Source: Sphingomonadaceae bacterium
Lineage (GTDB): Bacteria; Pseudomonadota; Alphaproteobacteria; Sphingomonadales; Sphingomonadaceae
DNA length: 8,849 nucleotides
Direction: 5' to 3'
NCBI GenBank assembly: GCA_023384025.1
Contig: JAHDXX010000132.1
Location: 1 to 8,849 of the forward strand
Part shown: positions 1-7,546 of the stretch, piece by piece
How the letters are laid out: each line of letters begins with the position of its first letter
Numbering within the stretch: position 1 is the stretch's first letter
Notes under the pieces: model-generated
Seen by the model: only the letters and a program-made list of their open reading frames with translations
Databases searched by the model: none
Told to the model about the DNA's origin: nothing
Made by a program: the position numbers and the translations under genes

Positions 1-296
1 TTGCGCAGGTTGCCGACCCAGAACGGGCTGTCGGGGTTGCGCACGGTCAGCACCGGGCGGCTGGCGTGTGGTGCCGATGGCGGCGGCGGAACACCCCACA
101 GGCGCGGCACGAGGCGCCGCCTGCTTCCGCCCGCTGGTCGCGGCCCGGCCACAAACTCGCGCCCGGCCGTGATGACCGGGGCGAAACTGCCCGGAACGAC
201 CACGCCGCCCGCCCACGGGTCAGCCGGATCGACCCATGCGCCGAACCGCTCGGCCAGCGCGGCGGCGGAGGTGTCGAGGCGGTAGAGGACGGTCAT
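1..296 (-). CDS. SRAP (YedK/HMCES-like) family protein, N-terminal 98 residues, lacking Cys2
   Basis: The minus strand from 296 reads MTVLYRLDTSAAALAERFGA at the N-terminus, then PGSFAPVI near residues 35-42, RLWGVPPPP near 67-75 and VRNPDSPFW near 85-93. These match the SRAP (SOS response-associated peptidase) plan of 'MCxxYR', 'PGxxAPV', 'WGFxPP' and 'NxRxxSPFW'. Known family members bind abasic sites in single-stranded DNA and crosslink to them through Cys2 after Met1 is removed. Here residue 2 is Thr. An in-frame stop lies 12 bases upstream of the ATG (it is also the stop of the neighbouring gene), so no longer N-terminus with Cys is possible. The protein is therefore probably a non-crosslinking paralogue or has changed chemistry. 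I vaguely recall similar 'MT-x-LYRL' paralogues in sphingomonads. The gene runs off the window at base 1. It lies 12 bases downstream of the 565-aa gene on the same strand and has no clear Shine-Dalgarno, so it may be translationally coupled. Confidence 0.8.
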   Translation of the reverse strand, partial: MTVLYRLDTSAAALAERFGAWVDPADPWAGGVVVPGSFAPVITAGREFVAGPRPAGGSRRRLVPRLWGVPPPPSAPHASRPVLTVRNPDSPFWVGNLR

Positions 297-308
297 GGAA
301 ACCGAGGA

Positions 309-2006
309 TCATTTCGGATCGAATGGCGTAATCGTTTCAAGCCGTTCAACCAGACCATCGATCAAATCTCGCCATGTCGGCGTGCTGCCAAGTCGATCCA
401 GAATCCAATCACGATTCTCTACGATGAATTTTGCATGGTCGATTGAACCGCAAACTGCCCTGAACCCTGACATCAAGATTATTCCTGATGCCTGCGCGTC
501 TGCGTTCAATGGGTTGAGTGCGATCCCCATCGATTCCGAGAAGAGATTTCGGATGACCTCGACGCTCCAGATTGTTCGCCGGTCGTTGATGTCTGGAGAT
601 GCGGGAGCAAGCGCTATGCCTTCGGCGATAATCTCGGCATCGCCGGTCTCGATGAGACCGGCTTGGTCCGCTTTTTCGACCTTCTCCTCGATCTCATCTG
701 GCGGAATCAGCGCGGGTTGCCGGTCCGGTCCCAACATTGCCAGATCAGCGGCATTGAGCACCGGATCGAGCCCGACCATCATGTTATGCGCGGTGCGCCA
801 GCCCATCAGGTCATTACGCAGATCGTCGGCGATCGGATAAATGAAGCTGTCAGGGTTTTCGCAACCGGTTAATTCCTGACGAAGCCGCTCACCGCGCTGA
901 ACAATCAGGCTCGGCTTGGCATCATCGAGCCCTTCGCCGGTGGCAGCCAGATAGTTCTCCAGCAGCCTTGTCAGCCGCGCGCCGGCATTGCTGCGCAAGC
1001 ACCGATCGAGTGCCAATTTGGCTTCACTGACCGCTTCATCATAGCGTTGCCGCGCGTCTTGATCGTTGCGCAGCCGATCTGACATCGCGGTAGCATCGAT
1101 CGCGATCCGGCCTTCAGGAGTCGATTTGAATGAGAGGACGTTACGGTTTTGGGGTGGCGGGAGCTGAGCGTCCACCGTGAGCGAAGGATGGCTTGTTTCA
1201 GGCGGTCCGGTGGTGATGCCTTGTGTGCTTAGAGGATGAACTTCCTTCGGGTGGGCCCTCTCGCGGGCCTCATATAGCCAGCGAGCAAGTTCCGAATTTA
1301 CAAATTCATGACCTTTGTTCCAAAAATTGTTATTTGATTCATTAATAATCCTATTTAGAATGCCCTTATCTTCAAAGCGATTTTTGTCGCCGGGTATGTT
1401 AAAACCGAAGACCTCACCCCGTAAGCGGCATTCGTACCATTCGATCCAAACTCTATAATTCGTGTCAATTGCAAGCAGGCGATTTGCCCACCTCCTAAAA
1501 GAAGCGTGCCAATTTGTCGGACGATCTGCCCGCCAAAGCGGTGTTGTCATAAGGCGACTTGCAGAATTTTCGTCTGACCCCAGTTCGGAAAGAGCCTCTA
1601 AATCGTAAGATACCGACTCCCAGTTTTGGTGTGTTGAGGACGCATAGTTAATTGCATGGATTCCGTGAACATGTTCTTTAGAAAGCAAAGATAATATACT
1701 GAAATAAGCAGCCGAAACGGCTGACTCAAACTGATGACTCCCGCCCTTATTTCTTGCGGACAACCCGCTCACGCCCGCCTCTGTCACGGAATTCATGATT
1801 AAATTAGAGGAATCGAAGCAGGCCAGCCAAATAATGAAATTCATTCGAATTACGGTCAGGCCATTTAACTTGAGCCATTCGTTATCTATTTTCGCAGTAT
1901 TCGTCAGGACACGCATTGCAGAACGTGCGGCGAGTGACCTGGTCCAAGGAGCAGGCTTGGATGGAAGAAAGATTTCCAAGTCTTTGCGAGAACGAATTGC
2001 AATCAT
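309..2006 (-). CDS. Protein of unknown function, 565 aa, two-part and mosaic in composition
   Basis: A long minus-strand frame runs from ATG at 2006 to TGA at 309-311. I do not recognise a named family. The N-terminal part (about 1-250) carries PLWRADRPTNW near 156-166 and WIEWYECRLRG at 187-197, followed by FWNKGHEFVNSEL near 228-240. From memory, a similar 'LWxxGxPxW ... VWxxWYExRLxG ... W..GP..VNxxI' pattern occurs in many uncharacterised alphaproteobacterial proteins, often behind an Ala-rich helical region; no function is known to me. A Pro-rich linker spans about 251-290, and a helical C-terminal half covers 300-565. There is no signal peptide and no convincing membrane span. The start has only a weak ribosome-binding site; Met31 is an alternative. 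DNA encoding about residues 39-240 (1290-1890) is much richer in A+T than the rest, with the change falling near the linker. It sits upstream of the SRAP-like gene in an operon-like arrangement and is divergent from thiC. Confidence 0.75.
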   Translation of the reverse strand: MIAIRSRKDLEIFLPSKPAPWTRSLAARSAMRVLTNTAKIDNEWLKLNGLTVIRMNFIIWLACFDSSNLIMNSVTEAGVSGLSARNKGGSHQFESAVSAAYFSILSLLSKEHVHGIHAINYASSTHQNWESVSYDLEALSELGSDENSASRLMTTPLWRADRPTNWHASFRRWANRLLAIDTNYRVWIEWYECRLRGEVFGFNIPGDKNRFEDKGILNRIINESNNNFWNKGHEFVNSELARWLYEARERAHPKEVHPLSTQGITTGPPETSHPSLTVDAQLPPPQNRNVLSFKSTPEGRIAIDATAMSDRLRNDQDARQRYDEAVSEAKLALDRCLRSNAGARLTRLLENYLAATGEGLDDAKPSLIVQRGERLRQELTGCENPDSFIYPIADDLRNDLMGWRTAHNMMVGLDPVLNAADLAMLGPDRQPALIPPDEIEEKVEKADQAGLIETGDAEIIAEGIALAPASPDINDRRTIWSVEVIRNLFSESMGIALNPLNADAQASGIILMSGFRAVCGSIDHAKFIVENRDWILDRLGSTPTWRDLIDGLVERLETITPFDPK

Positions 2007-2107
2007 GTAGAGGAATCTTTTGGACTAAGGGTTGGGGCCCGGCAAGGGGGTTCAAAAAGCAATTGTAGCCGACTCCATTGCAGCGGGACGCTTATGCGTT
2101 TAACCTC

Positions 2108-2210
2108 TCCCCCATCCCCGGGGAGCTCGTGCGAGCTGAGAGGCAGGTGTCACGCCCTGCGACCCGTCGAACCTGAACCGACTAGCATCGGCGGAGGGAG
2201 CGGGTCGGTT
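2108..2210 (+). promoter_or_regulatory. TPP riboswitch (THI element) upstream of thiC
   Basis: The leader of thiC carries the conserved thiamine-pyrophosphate aptamer: CGGGGAGC at 2119-2126, a short GCTC/GAGC stem, CTGAGA at 2136-2141, ACCC at 2162-2165, GAACCTGA at 2169-2176 and GGCGGAGGGA at 2190-2199. Order and spacing match the THI-box consensus. The outer stem can be formed weakly by CCCATCC (2111-2117) with GGGTCGG (2202-2208), with one mismatch, so the ends are approximate. It lies 40-50 bases before the thiC start and should lower thiC expression when TPP is plentiful. No intrinsic terminator is seen between aptamer and ATG, which favours control at translation. Confidence 0.93.
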
Positions 2211-2227
2211 CACGCCGGAAGTCCGCA

Positions 2228-2244
2228 CTCCGCCCAGAGGAGAG
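2228..2244 (+). promoter_or_regulatory. thiC ribosome-binding site with possible sequestering hairpin
   Basis: AGAGGAGAG at 2236-2244 is a strong Shine-Dalgarno placed 7 bases before the thiC ATG at 2252. CTCC at 2228-2231 can pair with GGAG at 2239-2242 across a 7-base loop, hiding the site. The longer CTCCGCC at 2228-2234 is also perfectly complementary to GGCGGAG at 2190-2196 inside the aptamer's conserved 3' segment. These two pairings exclude each other, which fits a translational on/off switch. This is a hand-made pairing model only. Confidence 0.55.
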
Positions 2245-2251
2245 ACTTCGC

Positions 2252-4147
<1,896 letters not shown>

Positions 4148-4161
4148 GGTAATCGGCAGCT

Positions 4162-4809
4162 ATGGTACCGGCGCCATCCCACCCGAAAATCTACCATATC
4201 CTGCATATCGACCGCTTGCCTTCTGTTATAGCAAGCGGGGGCTTGCTGCCCGACGTGCAGATGAATGGCCGTAACGGCCAAGGCACGGTGATCGGGATGC
4301 ATGACCTCAAGGCCCATCGCCTCACCCGCCCGGTCGTTGGGCACGATGGCCTCGCGGTAGGGGGTTGTGTTCCGTTCTACTTTTGTTCTAGATCGATGAT
4401 GCTTTATGTTATCCATCGGGCCAATCATGCAAGCTTAGCCTATCGCGGCGGACAAAGACCCATTGTTCATTTGGAGGCGGATATGCGCGCTGTGGTCGAA
4501 TGGGCGAACGGACAGGGCAAGCGTTGGGCGTTCACGTTGGGTAATGCATCGGCCAACTATGCCGAGTTTCGCATTAGCCTTGCCCAGCTTAGAGACGTAA
4601 ACTGGCAGGCAGTGCTGGGAACTGATTTCAGCACGCCAGCCAACAAGGATGCCAAGCAGGCTGAGTTCCTGCTCGAAGGTGGTTTCCCTTGGGAACTGGT
4701 CGAGCGGATTGGCGTGATCGACAATCTGGTTGCAGCGCAGGTGGCCGATGCCATTCACGGGGCCGCCCACCGCCCGCAGGTGGAAATTAGGCGCGGATGG
4801 TATTACTAA
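4162..4809 (+). CDS. darT: DarT ssDNA thymidine ADP-ribosyltransferase toxin (DUF4433)
   Basis: The 215-residue protein matches the DarT family throughout. It has KIYHILHIDRLPSVI near 9-23 (His12 in the NAD-binding YHI motif), IGMHDLKAHRL at 44-54, VPFYFCSRSMMLYVIH at 70-85, YRGGQRPIVHLEAD at 94-107, WAFTLGNA at 122-129 and KQAEFLLEGGFPWELVERIGV at 165-185. Glu168 is the expected catalytic glutamate. DarT proteins use NAD+ to attach ADP-ribose to bases (thymidine in the first-described enzymes) in single-stranded DNA, blocking replication, and some protect against phage. All key motifs are present, so the toxin looks active. A Shine-Dalgarno-like TGAGGT (4145-4150) overlaps the thiC stop codon. 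darG starts 20 bases downstream. No terminator is visible between thiC and darT. Confidence 0.96.
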   Translation: MVPAPSHPKIYHILHIDRLPSVIASGGLLPDVQMNGRNGQGTVIGMHDLKAHRLTRPVVGHDGLAVGGCVPFYFCSRSMMLYVIHRANHASLAYRGGQRPIVHLEADMRAVVEWANGQGKRWAFTLGNASANYAEFRISLAQLRDVNWQAVLGTDFSTPANKDAKQAEFLLEGGFPWELVERIGVIDNLVAAQVADAIHGAAHRPQVEIRRGWYY

Positions 4810-4829
4810 TGCCACAAGGGGAAACACAT

Positions 4830-5897
4830 ATGATCAGCACGACGCAGGGCAATTTGCTTGCCGCCGATGTGGAAGCGTTGGTCAACACGGTCAATTGCGT
4901 TGGCGTCATGGGCCGGGGTATCGCCTTGCAGTTTAAGGATGCCTGGCCCGCCAACTTCACAGATTATGCCGCTGCCTGCGCCGCCAAGGAGGTCGTGCCC
5001 GGCAAGATGCATATTCATGCCACAGGGCAACTGACCAACCCGCGCTACATCATCAATTTCCCCACCAAGCGCCATTGGCGGGGCGATAGCCGGATAGAGG
5101 ATATCGAAGCGGGGCTGGTCGATCTTCGGCGGGTAATTACCGAATACAAGATCAAGTCGATTGCCTTGCCGCCGCTCGGCAGCGGGCTTGGTGGCCTACC
5201 GTGGCCCGCCGTCAAGGCACGGATCATGGAGGCTCTTGCCGACCTCGATGATGTATCCATTACCCTTTTCGAGCCGCGTCCTGATGCCGAAACGATGAAG
5301 CGGCACCGCACCAAGGAAGCCCCGAAACTGACGCCTATCCGCGCTGCCCTTGTGGGCCTGATGGACCGTTACGTGCGCGGCCTGATGGAGCCGGATATCA
5401 CTCTATTGGAACTGCACAAGCTGGTGTATTTCCTTCAGGCATCCGGCCTTGCAATGCGCCTGCGTTTCAGGAAGGCGCACTATGGCCCCTATGCCGAGAA
5501 CCTGCGACACGTCCTGTCCGATATGGAAGGCTATTACATCGCGGGGTATGGCTACGGCGGCGATCAGCCGGATAAGCGGCTGGAGATCGTTCCCGGCGCT
5601 CTGGAAGCGGCCCAGTCTGTCATCGCATCTGATGACCTGACGGCGGTTTCGTTCGGTAGGATCGAGGAACTGGTTAGAGGCTTCGAGACGCCTCTTGGGC
5701 TAGAGCTTCTCGCAACCACGCATTGGGCTGTCTGGGAGGAAAGGGCAAAAGACGAAGCCGAAGTCGGGCGGGTGTTTGCGACTTGGAATGAACGCAAGTC
5801 CAACTTCACTCCACGTCAAATCAGTATTGCTTTTGAACAGCTGGAAACCAATGGCTGGCTGCCGATGAATGACGGTGGATTTCGAAGCTCCCAGTAG
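4830..5897 (+). CDS. darG: DarG macro-domain antitoxin (DNA ADP-ribosylglycohydrolase)
   Basis: The 355-residue product has an N-terminal macro domain (about 1-155): GNLLAADVEALVNTVNCVGVMGRGIALQFK at 7-36 with Asn22, NFPTKRHWR at 76-84 with Lys80, and ALPPLGSGLGGLPW at 112-125. The position and context of Lys80 agree with the catalytic lysine described for Thermus DarG. The domain removes ADP-ribose from DNA and so reverses DarT. The C-terminal region (about 165-355, with ELHKLVYFLQ at 194-203 and HYGPYAENL at 217-225) corresponds to the part of DarG known to bind and block DarT by mimicking DNA. I chose ATG 4830 over in-frame ATGs at 4797 and 4809 because AAGGGG (4816-4821) sits 8 bases before it and the macro domain begins there. 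It is co-oriented with darT and surely co-transcribed. Confidence 0.96.
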   Translation: MISTTQGNLLAADVEALVNTVNCVGVMGRGIALQFKDAWPANFTDYAAACAAKEVVPGKMHIHATGQLTNPRYIINFPTKRHWRGDSRIEDIEAGLVDLRRVITEYKIKSIALPPLGSGLGGLPWPAVKARIMEALADLDDVSITLFEPRPDAETMKRHRTKEAPKLTPIRAALVGLMDRYVRGLMEPDITLLELHKLVYFLQASGLAMRLRFRKAHYGPYAENLRHVLSDMEGYYIAGYGYGGDQPDKRLEIVPGALEAAQSVIASDDLTAVSFGRIEELVRGFETPLGLELLATTHWAVWEERAKDEAEVGRVFATWNERKSNFTPRQISIAFEQLETNGWLPMNDGGFRSSQ

Positions 5898-5973
5898 TTA
5901 GTCGGCAGTTCATTGCGTGACTCGCTGGTTGGAAATTCCGGGGGCATTCCGAGGGTACTATACCATTAGTCCC

Positions 5974-6036
5974 TCACCCCATCGTCCTCAGTTGCTCGCT
6001 TTTCGCGCCATTCGCCCGCGCCGCCGCTCGCCGCGC
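5974..6036 (-). pseudogene. Possible remnant of a DUF2442 gene 3' end
   Basis: Read on the minus strand, this encodes RRAAARANGAKSEQL up to a stop at 5974. It resembles the AAAARANGAKGGRPRK tail of the DUF2442 gene at 7145-7546, also minus strand. At DNA level about 26 of 30 bases agree around 6002-6031 versus 7173-7202. The rest of the gene is absent: the sequence is replaced at 6037 by the left end of fold-back repeat copy 1. The Ala/Arg/Asn/Gly tail is common in unrelated proteins, so the origin is uncertain. Confidence 0.35.
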
Positions 6037-6206
6037 AGCCAGTTTTTCTCGCGCAAAGACGCAAAGACGCGAAGGGGTGGTGGGGTTGGCGTATTGCTCT
6101 CGAGCCACGGTCCCGCGCGGACTGGCCTCGGGTCTTGATGGCGGCTTTGCCGCAAGGGCGACCTCTTCGTGTCCCTTCGACAGGCTCAGGACAGGCTTCG
6201 TGTGAA
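6037..6206. repeat. Fold-back intergenic repeat, copy 1 (with inserted 20-bp module)
   Basis: This begins AGCCAGTTTTTCTCGCGCAA and ends CTTCGTGTGAA. The left arm (GCGCAAAGACGCAAAGACGC and on) is an imperfect inverted repeat of the right arm, and the interior has a GCGGC-TTT-GCCGC hairpin at 6141-6153. It is nearly identical to copies 2 and 3 except for the module at 6174-6193 inside the right arm. Confidence 0.9.
6174..6193 (+). repeat. CCTTCGACAGGCTCAGGACA module in right arm of copy 1
   Basis: This 20-bp word matches 19 of 20 bases of the reverse complement of 7895-7914. It is a variant of a motif I remember as very common between genes in many proteobacteria. It sits within the right arm of the fold-back repeat, flanked by CGTGTC and GGCTTCGTGTGA. 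Confidence 0.85.
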
Positions 6207-6220
6207 CCAGAAAAGCTGGA

Positions 6221-6267
6221 CCCCGGATCAAGTCACCTTTGGTGAGCTACGCTTCCCGGGGTGACGG
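6221..6267. repeat. CCCCGG palindromic repeat split by 22 bp
   Basis: The half CCCCGGATCAAGTC (6221-6234) and the half CGGGGTGACGGG (6257-6268) together make the same palindrome seen intact at 6729-6747. Here they are separated by 22 extra bases (6235-6256, ACCTTTGG...GCTTCC). Confidence 0.75.
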
Positions 6268-6283
6268 GAAGGGTGCAAGGCAT

Positions 6284-6313
6284 CCTTCGCGCCTTCGCGC
6301 CTTTGCGTGAGCC
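6284..6313. repeat. Isolated right-end fragment of the fold-back repeat
   Basis: TTCGCGCCTTCGCGCCTTTG followed by CGTGAGCC resembles the right arms of copies 3 and 4 (GCGCCTTTGCGTCT..). No left arm or interior precedes it, so it looks like a deletion remnant directly before the tandem array. Confidence 0.55.
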
Positions 6314-6314
6314 G

Positions 6315-6452
6315 AAATTCCGGGGACACTATACCTCAAATTCCGGCAAATTCCGGGGACACTACAAATTCCGGGGACACTATACCTCAAATTCCGGGGA
6401 CACTATACCTAATTCCCATCAAATTCCGGGGACACTATACCTAATTCCCATC
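6315..6452. repeat. Tandem array of TTCCGGGGACACTATACC motifs
   Basis: Six units lie end to end, each beginning AAATTCCGG: 6315-6337 (23 bp), 6338-6347 (truncated), 6348-6365 (truncated), 6366-6388 (23 bp), 6389-6420 and 6421-6452 (32 bp, identical to each other, with the added AATTCCCATC tail). A degenerate relative sits at 5931-5970. From memory, GGGGACA..ATAC..AATT words are often found around REP-associated tyrosine transposase (RAYT) genes. None is present here. There are no unique spacers, so it is not a CRISPR. Confidence 0.9.
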
Positions 6453-6456
6453 GTCA

Positions 6457-6475
6457 CCCCGGGCTTGACCCGGGG
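6457..6475. repeat. Palindrome CCCCGGG-CTTGA-CCCGGGG
   Basis: A perfect 7-bp stem with a 5-base loop, preceded by GTCA and followed by TCC. It is the same family as the palindrome at 6729-6747 in the opposite orientation. It is not followed by a T run, so it is unlikely to be a normal terminator. Confidence 0.85.
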
Positions 6476-6512
6476 TCCGCTTGTTCGGGGCTGGGCAAGA
6501 AGGCAGCTGGAC

Positions 6513-6556
6513 CCCGGCTCCCCCGCCTGCGCGAGGTCAGGCAGGTCAGGTGTGCC
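6513..6556. repeat. CCCCGGCTCCCC-type intergenic repeat, degenerate
   Basis: CCCCGGCTCCCCCGCCTGCG followed by AGGTCAGGCAGGTCAGGTGT resembles the element at 8061-8107 (CCCGGCTCCCCTGC..GCAGGGGCAGGCAAGCCTGGCGTGAC), but its hairpin is decayed. It runs straight into the left flank of fold-back copy 2. Confidence 0.55.
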
Positions 6557-6567
6557 GCTGGCCGGGT

Positions 6568-6713
6568 AGCCAGTTTTTCTCGCGCAAAGGCGCAAAGACG
6601 CGAAGGGGCGGTGGGGTTGGCGTATTGCTCTCCAGCGACGGCCCCGCGCGGACTGGCCTCGGGTCTTGATGGCGGCTTTGCCGCAGGGGCGACCTCTTCG
6701 TGTCTTCGTGTGA
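6568..6713. repeat. Fold-back intergenic repeat, copy 2
   Basis: 146 bp from AGCCAGTTTTTCTCGCGCAA to CTTCGTGTGA, nearly identical to copies 1 and 3 through the interior (GGTGGGGTTGGCGTATTGCT, GCGCGGACTGGCCT, TTGATGGCGGCTTTGCCGCA). Similarity to copy 3 extends about 20 bases to the left (CAGGTGTGCC.CTG..), so the true unit may begin near 6547. Confidence 0.92.
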
Positions 6714-6728
6714 GCCAAGGCAGCTGGA

Positions 6729-6747
6729 CCCCGGATCAAGTCCGGGG
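6729..6747. repeat. Palindrome CCCCGGA-TCAAG-TCCGGGG
   Basis: A perfect 7-bp stem with loop TCAAG, inside the longer word CTGGACCCCGGATCAAGTCC followed by GGGGTGACGGG. It lies immediately after fold-back copy 2, as the split version (6221-6268) lies immediately after copy 1. Confidence 0.88.
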
Positions 6748-6924
6748 TGACGGGAAGGGGGAGGCGGTCTAATCAAAGGCTGCCCTTCATTAGAGCGACG
6801 TTTGCGGGCTAATTAAGGGTTGGGTGTGACTGGGATTCTCAAAACCATCCGCTGCGGCCGCCCATCCTGTCTGCACCGATCCCCTCCACGTCGGCAATCT
6901 GCGCAGGTGTGCCACTGCCCGAAT

Positions 6925-7079
6925 AGCCAGTTTTTCTCGCGCAAAGACGCAAAGGCGCCAAGGGGCGGTGGGGTTGGCGTATTGCTCTCCAGCCACGGTC
7001 CCGCGCGGACTGGCCTTGGGTCTTGATGGCGGCTTTGCCGCAGGGGCGACCTCTTCGCGCCTTTGCGTCTTCGTGTGAA
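6925..7079. repeat. Fold-back intergenic repeat, copy 3
   Basis: 155 bp from AGCCAGTTTTTCTCGCGCAA to CTTCGTGTGAA. Its right arm CTTCGCGCCTTTGCGTCTTC is the longest among copies 1-3 and pairs well with the left arm GCGCAAAGACGCAAAGGCGC. The hairpin GCGGC-TTT-GCCGC is intact. The shared left flank CAGGTGTGCCACTGCCCGAA (6904-6923) matches copy 2. Confidence 0.92.
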
Positions 7080-7144
7080 ACAAATAATATTACAGATTAC
7101 GGTGACAGCGCACTCAACACTCTCGCCATCGCCTCACCAGGCCG

Positions 7145-7546
7145 TTACCCCGTCTTCCTCGGCCGCCCACCCTTCGCACCATTTGCCCGCGCCGCCGCAG
7201 CCTTTGCCGCCGAGGTTCCCCGTCCCGCCTGTGCCGCCATCCACTTCGCCGTGCCGAACACGCCGTTGATCAGGCCGGGGACGGTGTAGTCGAGGTCCAG
7301 CGTCTCCCAGTGCAGGCCATAGCCCGCGCCGATTACCACGACCTCGCCGATCTGCGCCGGGGTGGCGTCGTGGAGCCCCTGCACGAGGCGCGGGGGGAAC
7401 GCGAAGGTGGCGCCGCTGGTGAGTTCGACAATCACCCGGTCTGCTTTCGCGTCATAGCGCGCCGACTTCGCGTGCGGCTGGGTCTGTGCGATGATCCGCC
7501 CGCGCTCGTTGGCGGCAGTGATCTGTGCGTCGGTCAATTCAACCAT
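7145..7546 (-). CDS. DUF2442 domain protein
   Basis: The 133-residue protein begins MVELTDAQITAANERGRIIA. Its core, RYDAKADRVIVELTSGATFAFPPRLVQGL (30-58) and YGLHWETLDLDYTVPGLINGVFG (76-98), fits DUF2442, whose members share the 'L.V.L..G....FP' strand pair and the closing 'LHWE.LD.D..V.GL..G'. The tail AAAARANGAKGGRPRKTG (116-133) is basic and AT-hook-like, so DNA binding is conceivable but unproven. GGAAGG (complement of 7553-7558) lies 6 bases before the ATG. The start overlaps the end of the DUF4160 gene by 8 bases, so the two are surely co-translated. DUF4160 and DUF2442 genes are often adjacent and have been suggested as toxin-antitoxin-like pairs; their biochemical roles are not known to me. 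Confidence 0.88.
   Translation of the reverse strand: MVELTDAQITAANERGRIIAQTQPHAKSARYDAKADRVIVELTSGATFAFPPRLVQGLHDATPAQIGEVVVIGAGYGLHWETLDLDYTVPGLINGVFGTAKWMAAQAGRGTSAAKAAAARANGAKGGRPRKTG

Larger units (their letters stand above)
5898..7144. other. Gene-free 1.25-kb repeat cluster
   Basis: No frame here has a convincing protein. Short open frames arise from repeated DNA: the same 'SQFFSRKDAK...GLGS' peptide appears in three copies because the copies are near identical. The stretch holds a degenerate GGGG..CTATACC motif, three copies of a ~150-bp fold-back repeat, a right-end fragment of it, a tandem motif array, several CCCCGG palindromes and a possible gene fragment. Bases 6780-6900 show nothing I can name. 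Confidence 0.8.

Noticed and set aside
1..446. Plus-strand open frames over the first 450 bases
   Set aside because: They oppose the minus-strand SRAP-like frame, which carries conserved family motifs.
2063..2104. Candidate promoter for thiC (TTGCAG at 2078-2083 and TTTAAC at 2099-2104)
   Set aside because: The spacing is only 15 bases and the boxes match poorly; I cannot place the start with confidence.
6315..6452. Tandem array considered as a CRISPR
   Set aside because: Units are joined directly or with near-identical tails, there are no unique spacers, and no cas genes are present.
6457..6747. CCCCGG palindromes as rho-independent terminators
   Set aside because: Stems are strong, but no T run follows on either strand and the same words recur as dispersed repeats.
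5917..7026. Repeated small plus-strand frames encoding 'SQFFSRKDAK...GLGS'
   Set aside because: They come from near-identical copies of a non-coding fold-back repeat. The left-hand protein contexts differ, there are no ribosome sites, and the diverged copy 4 does not keep the peptide.
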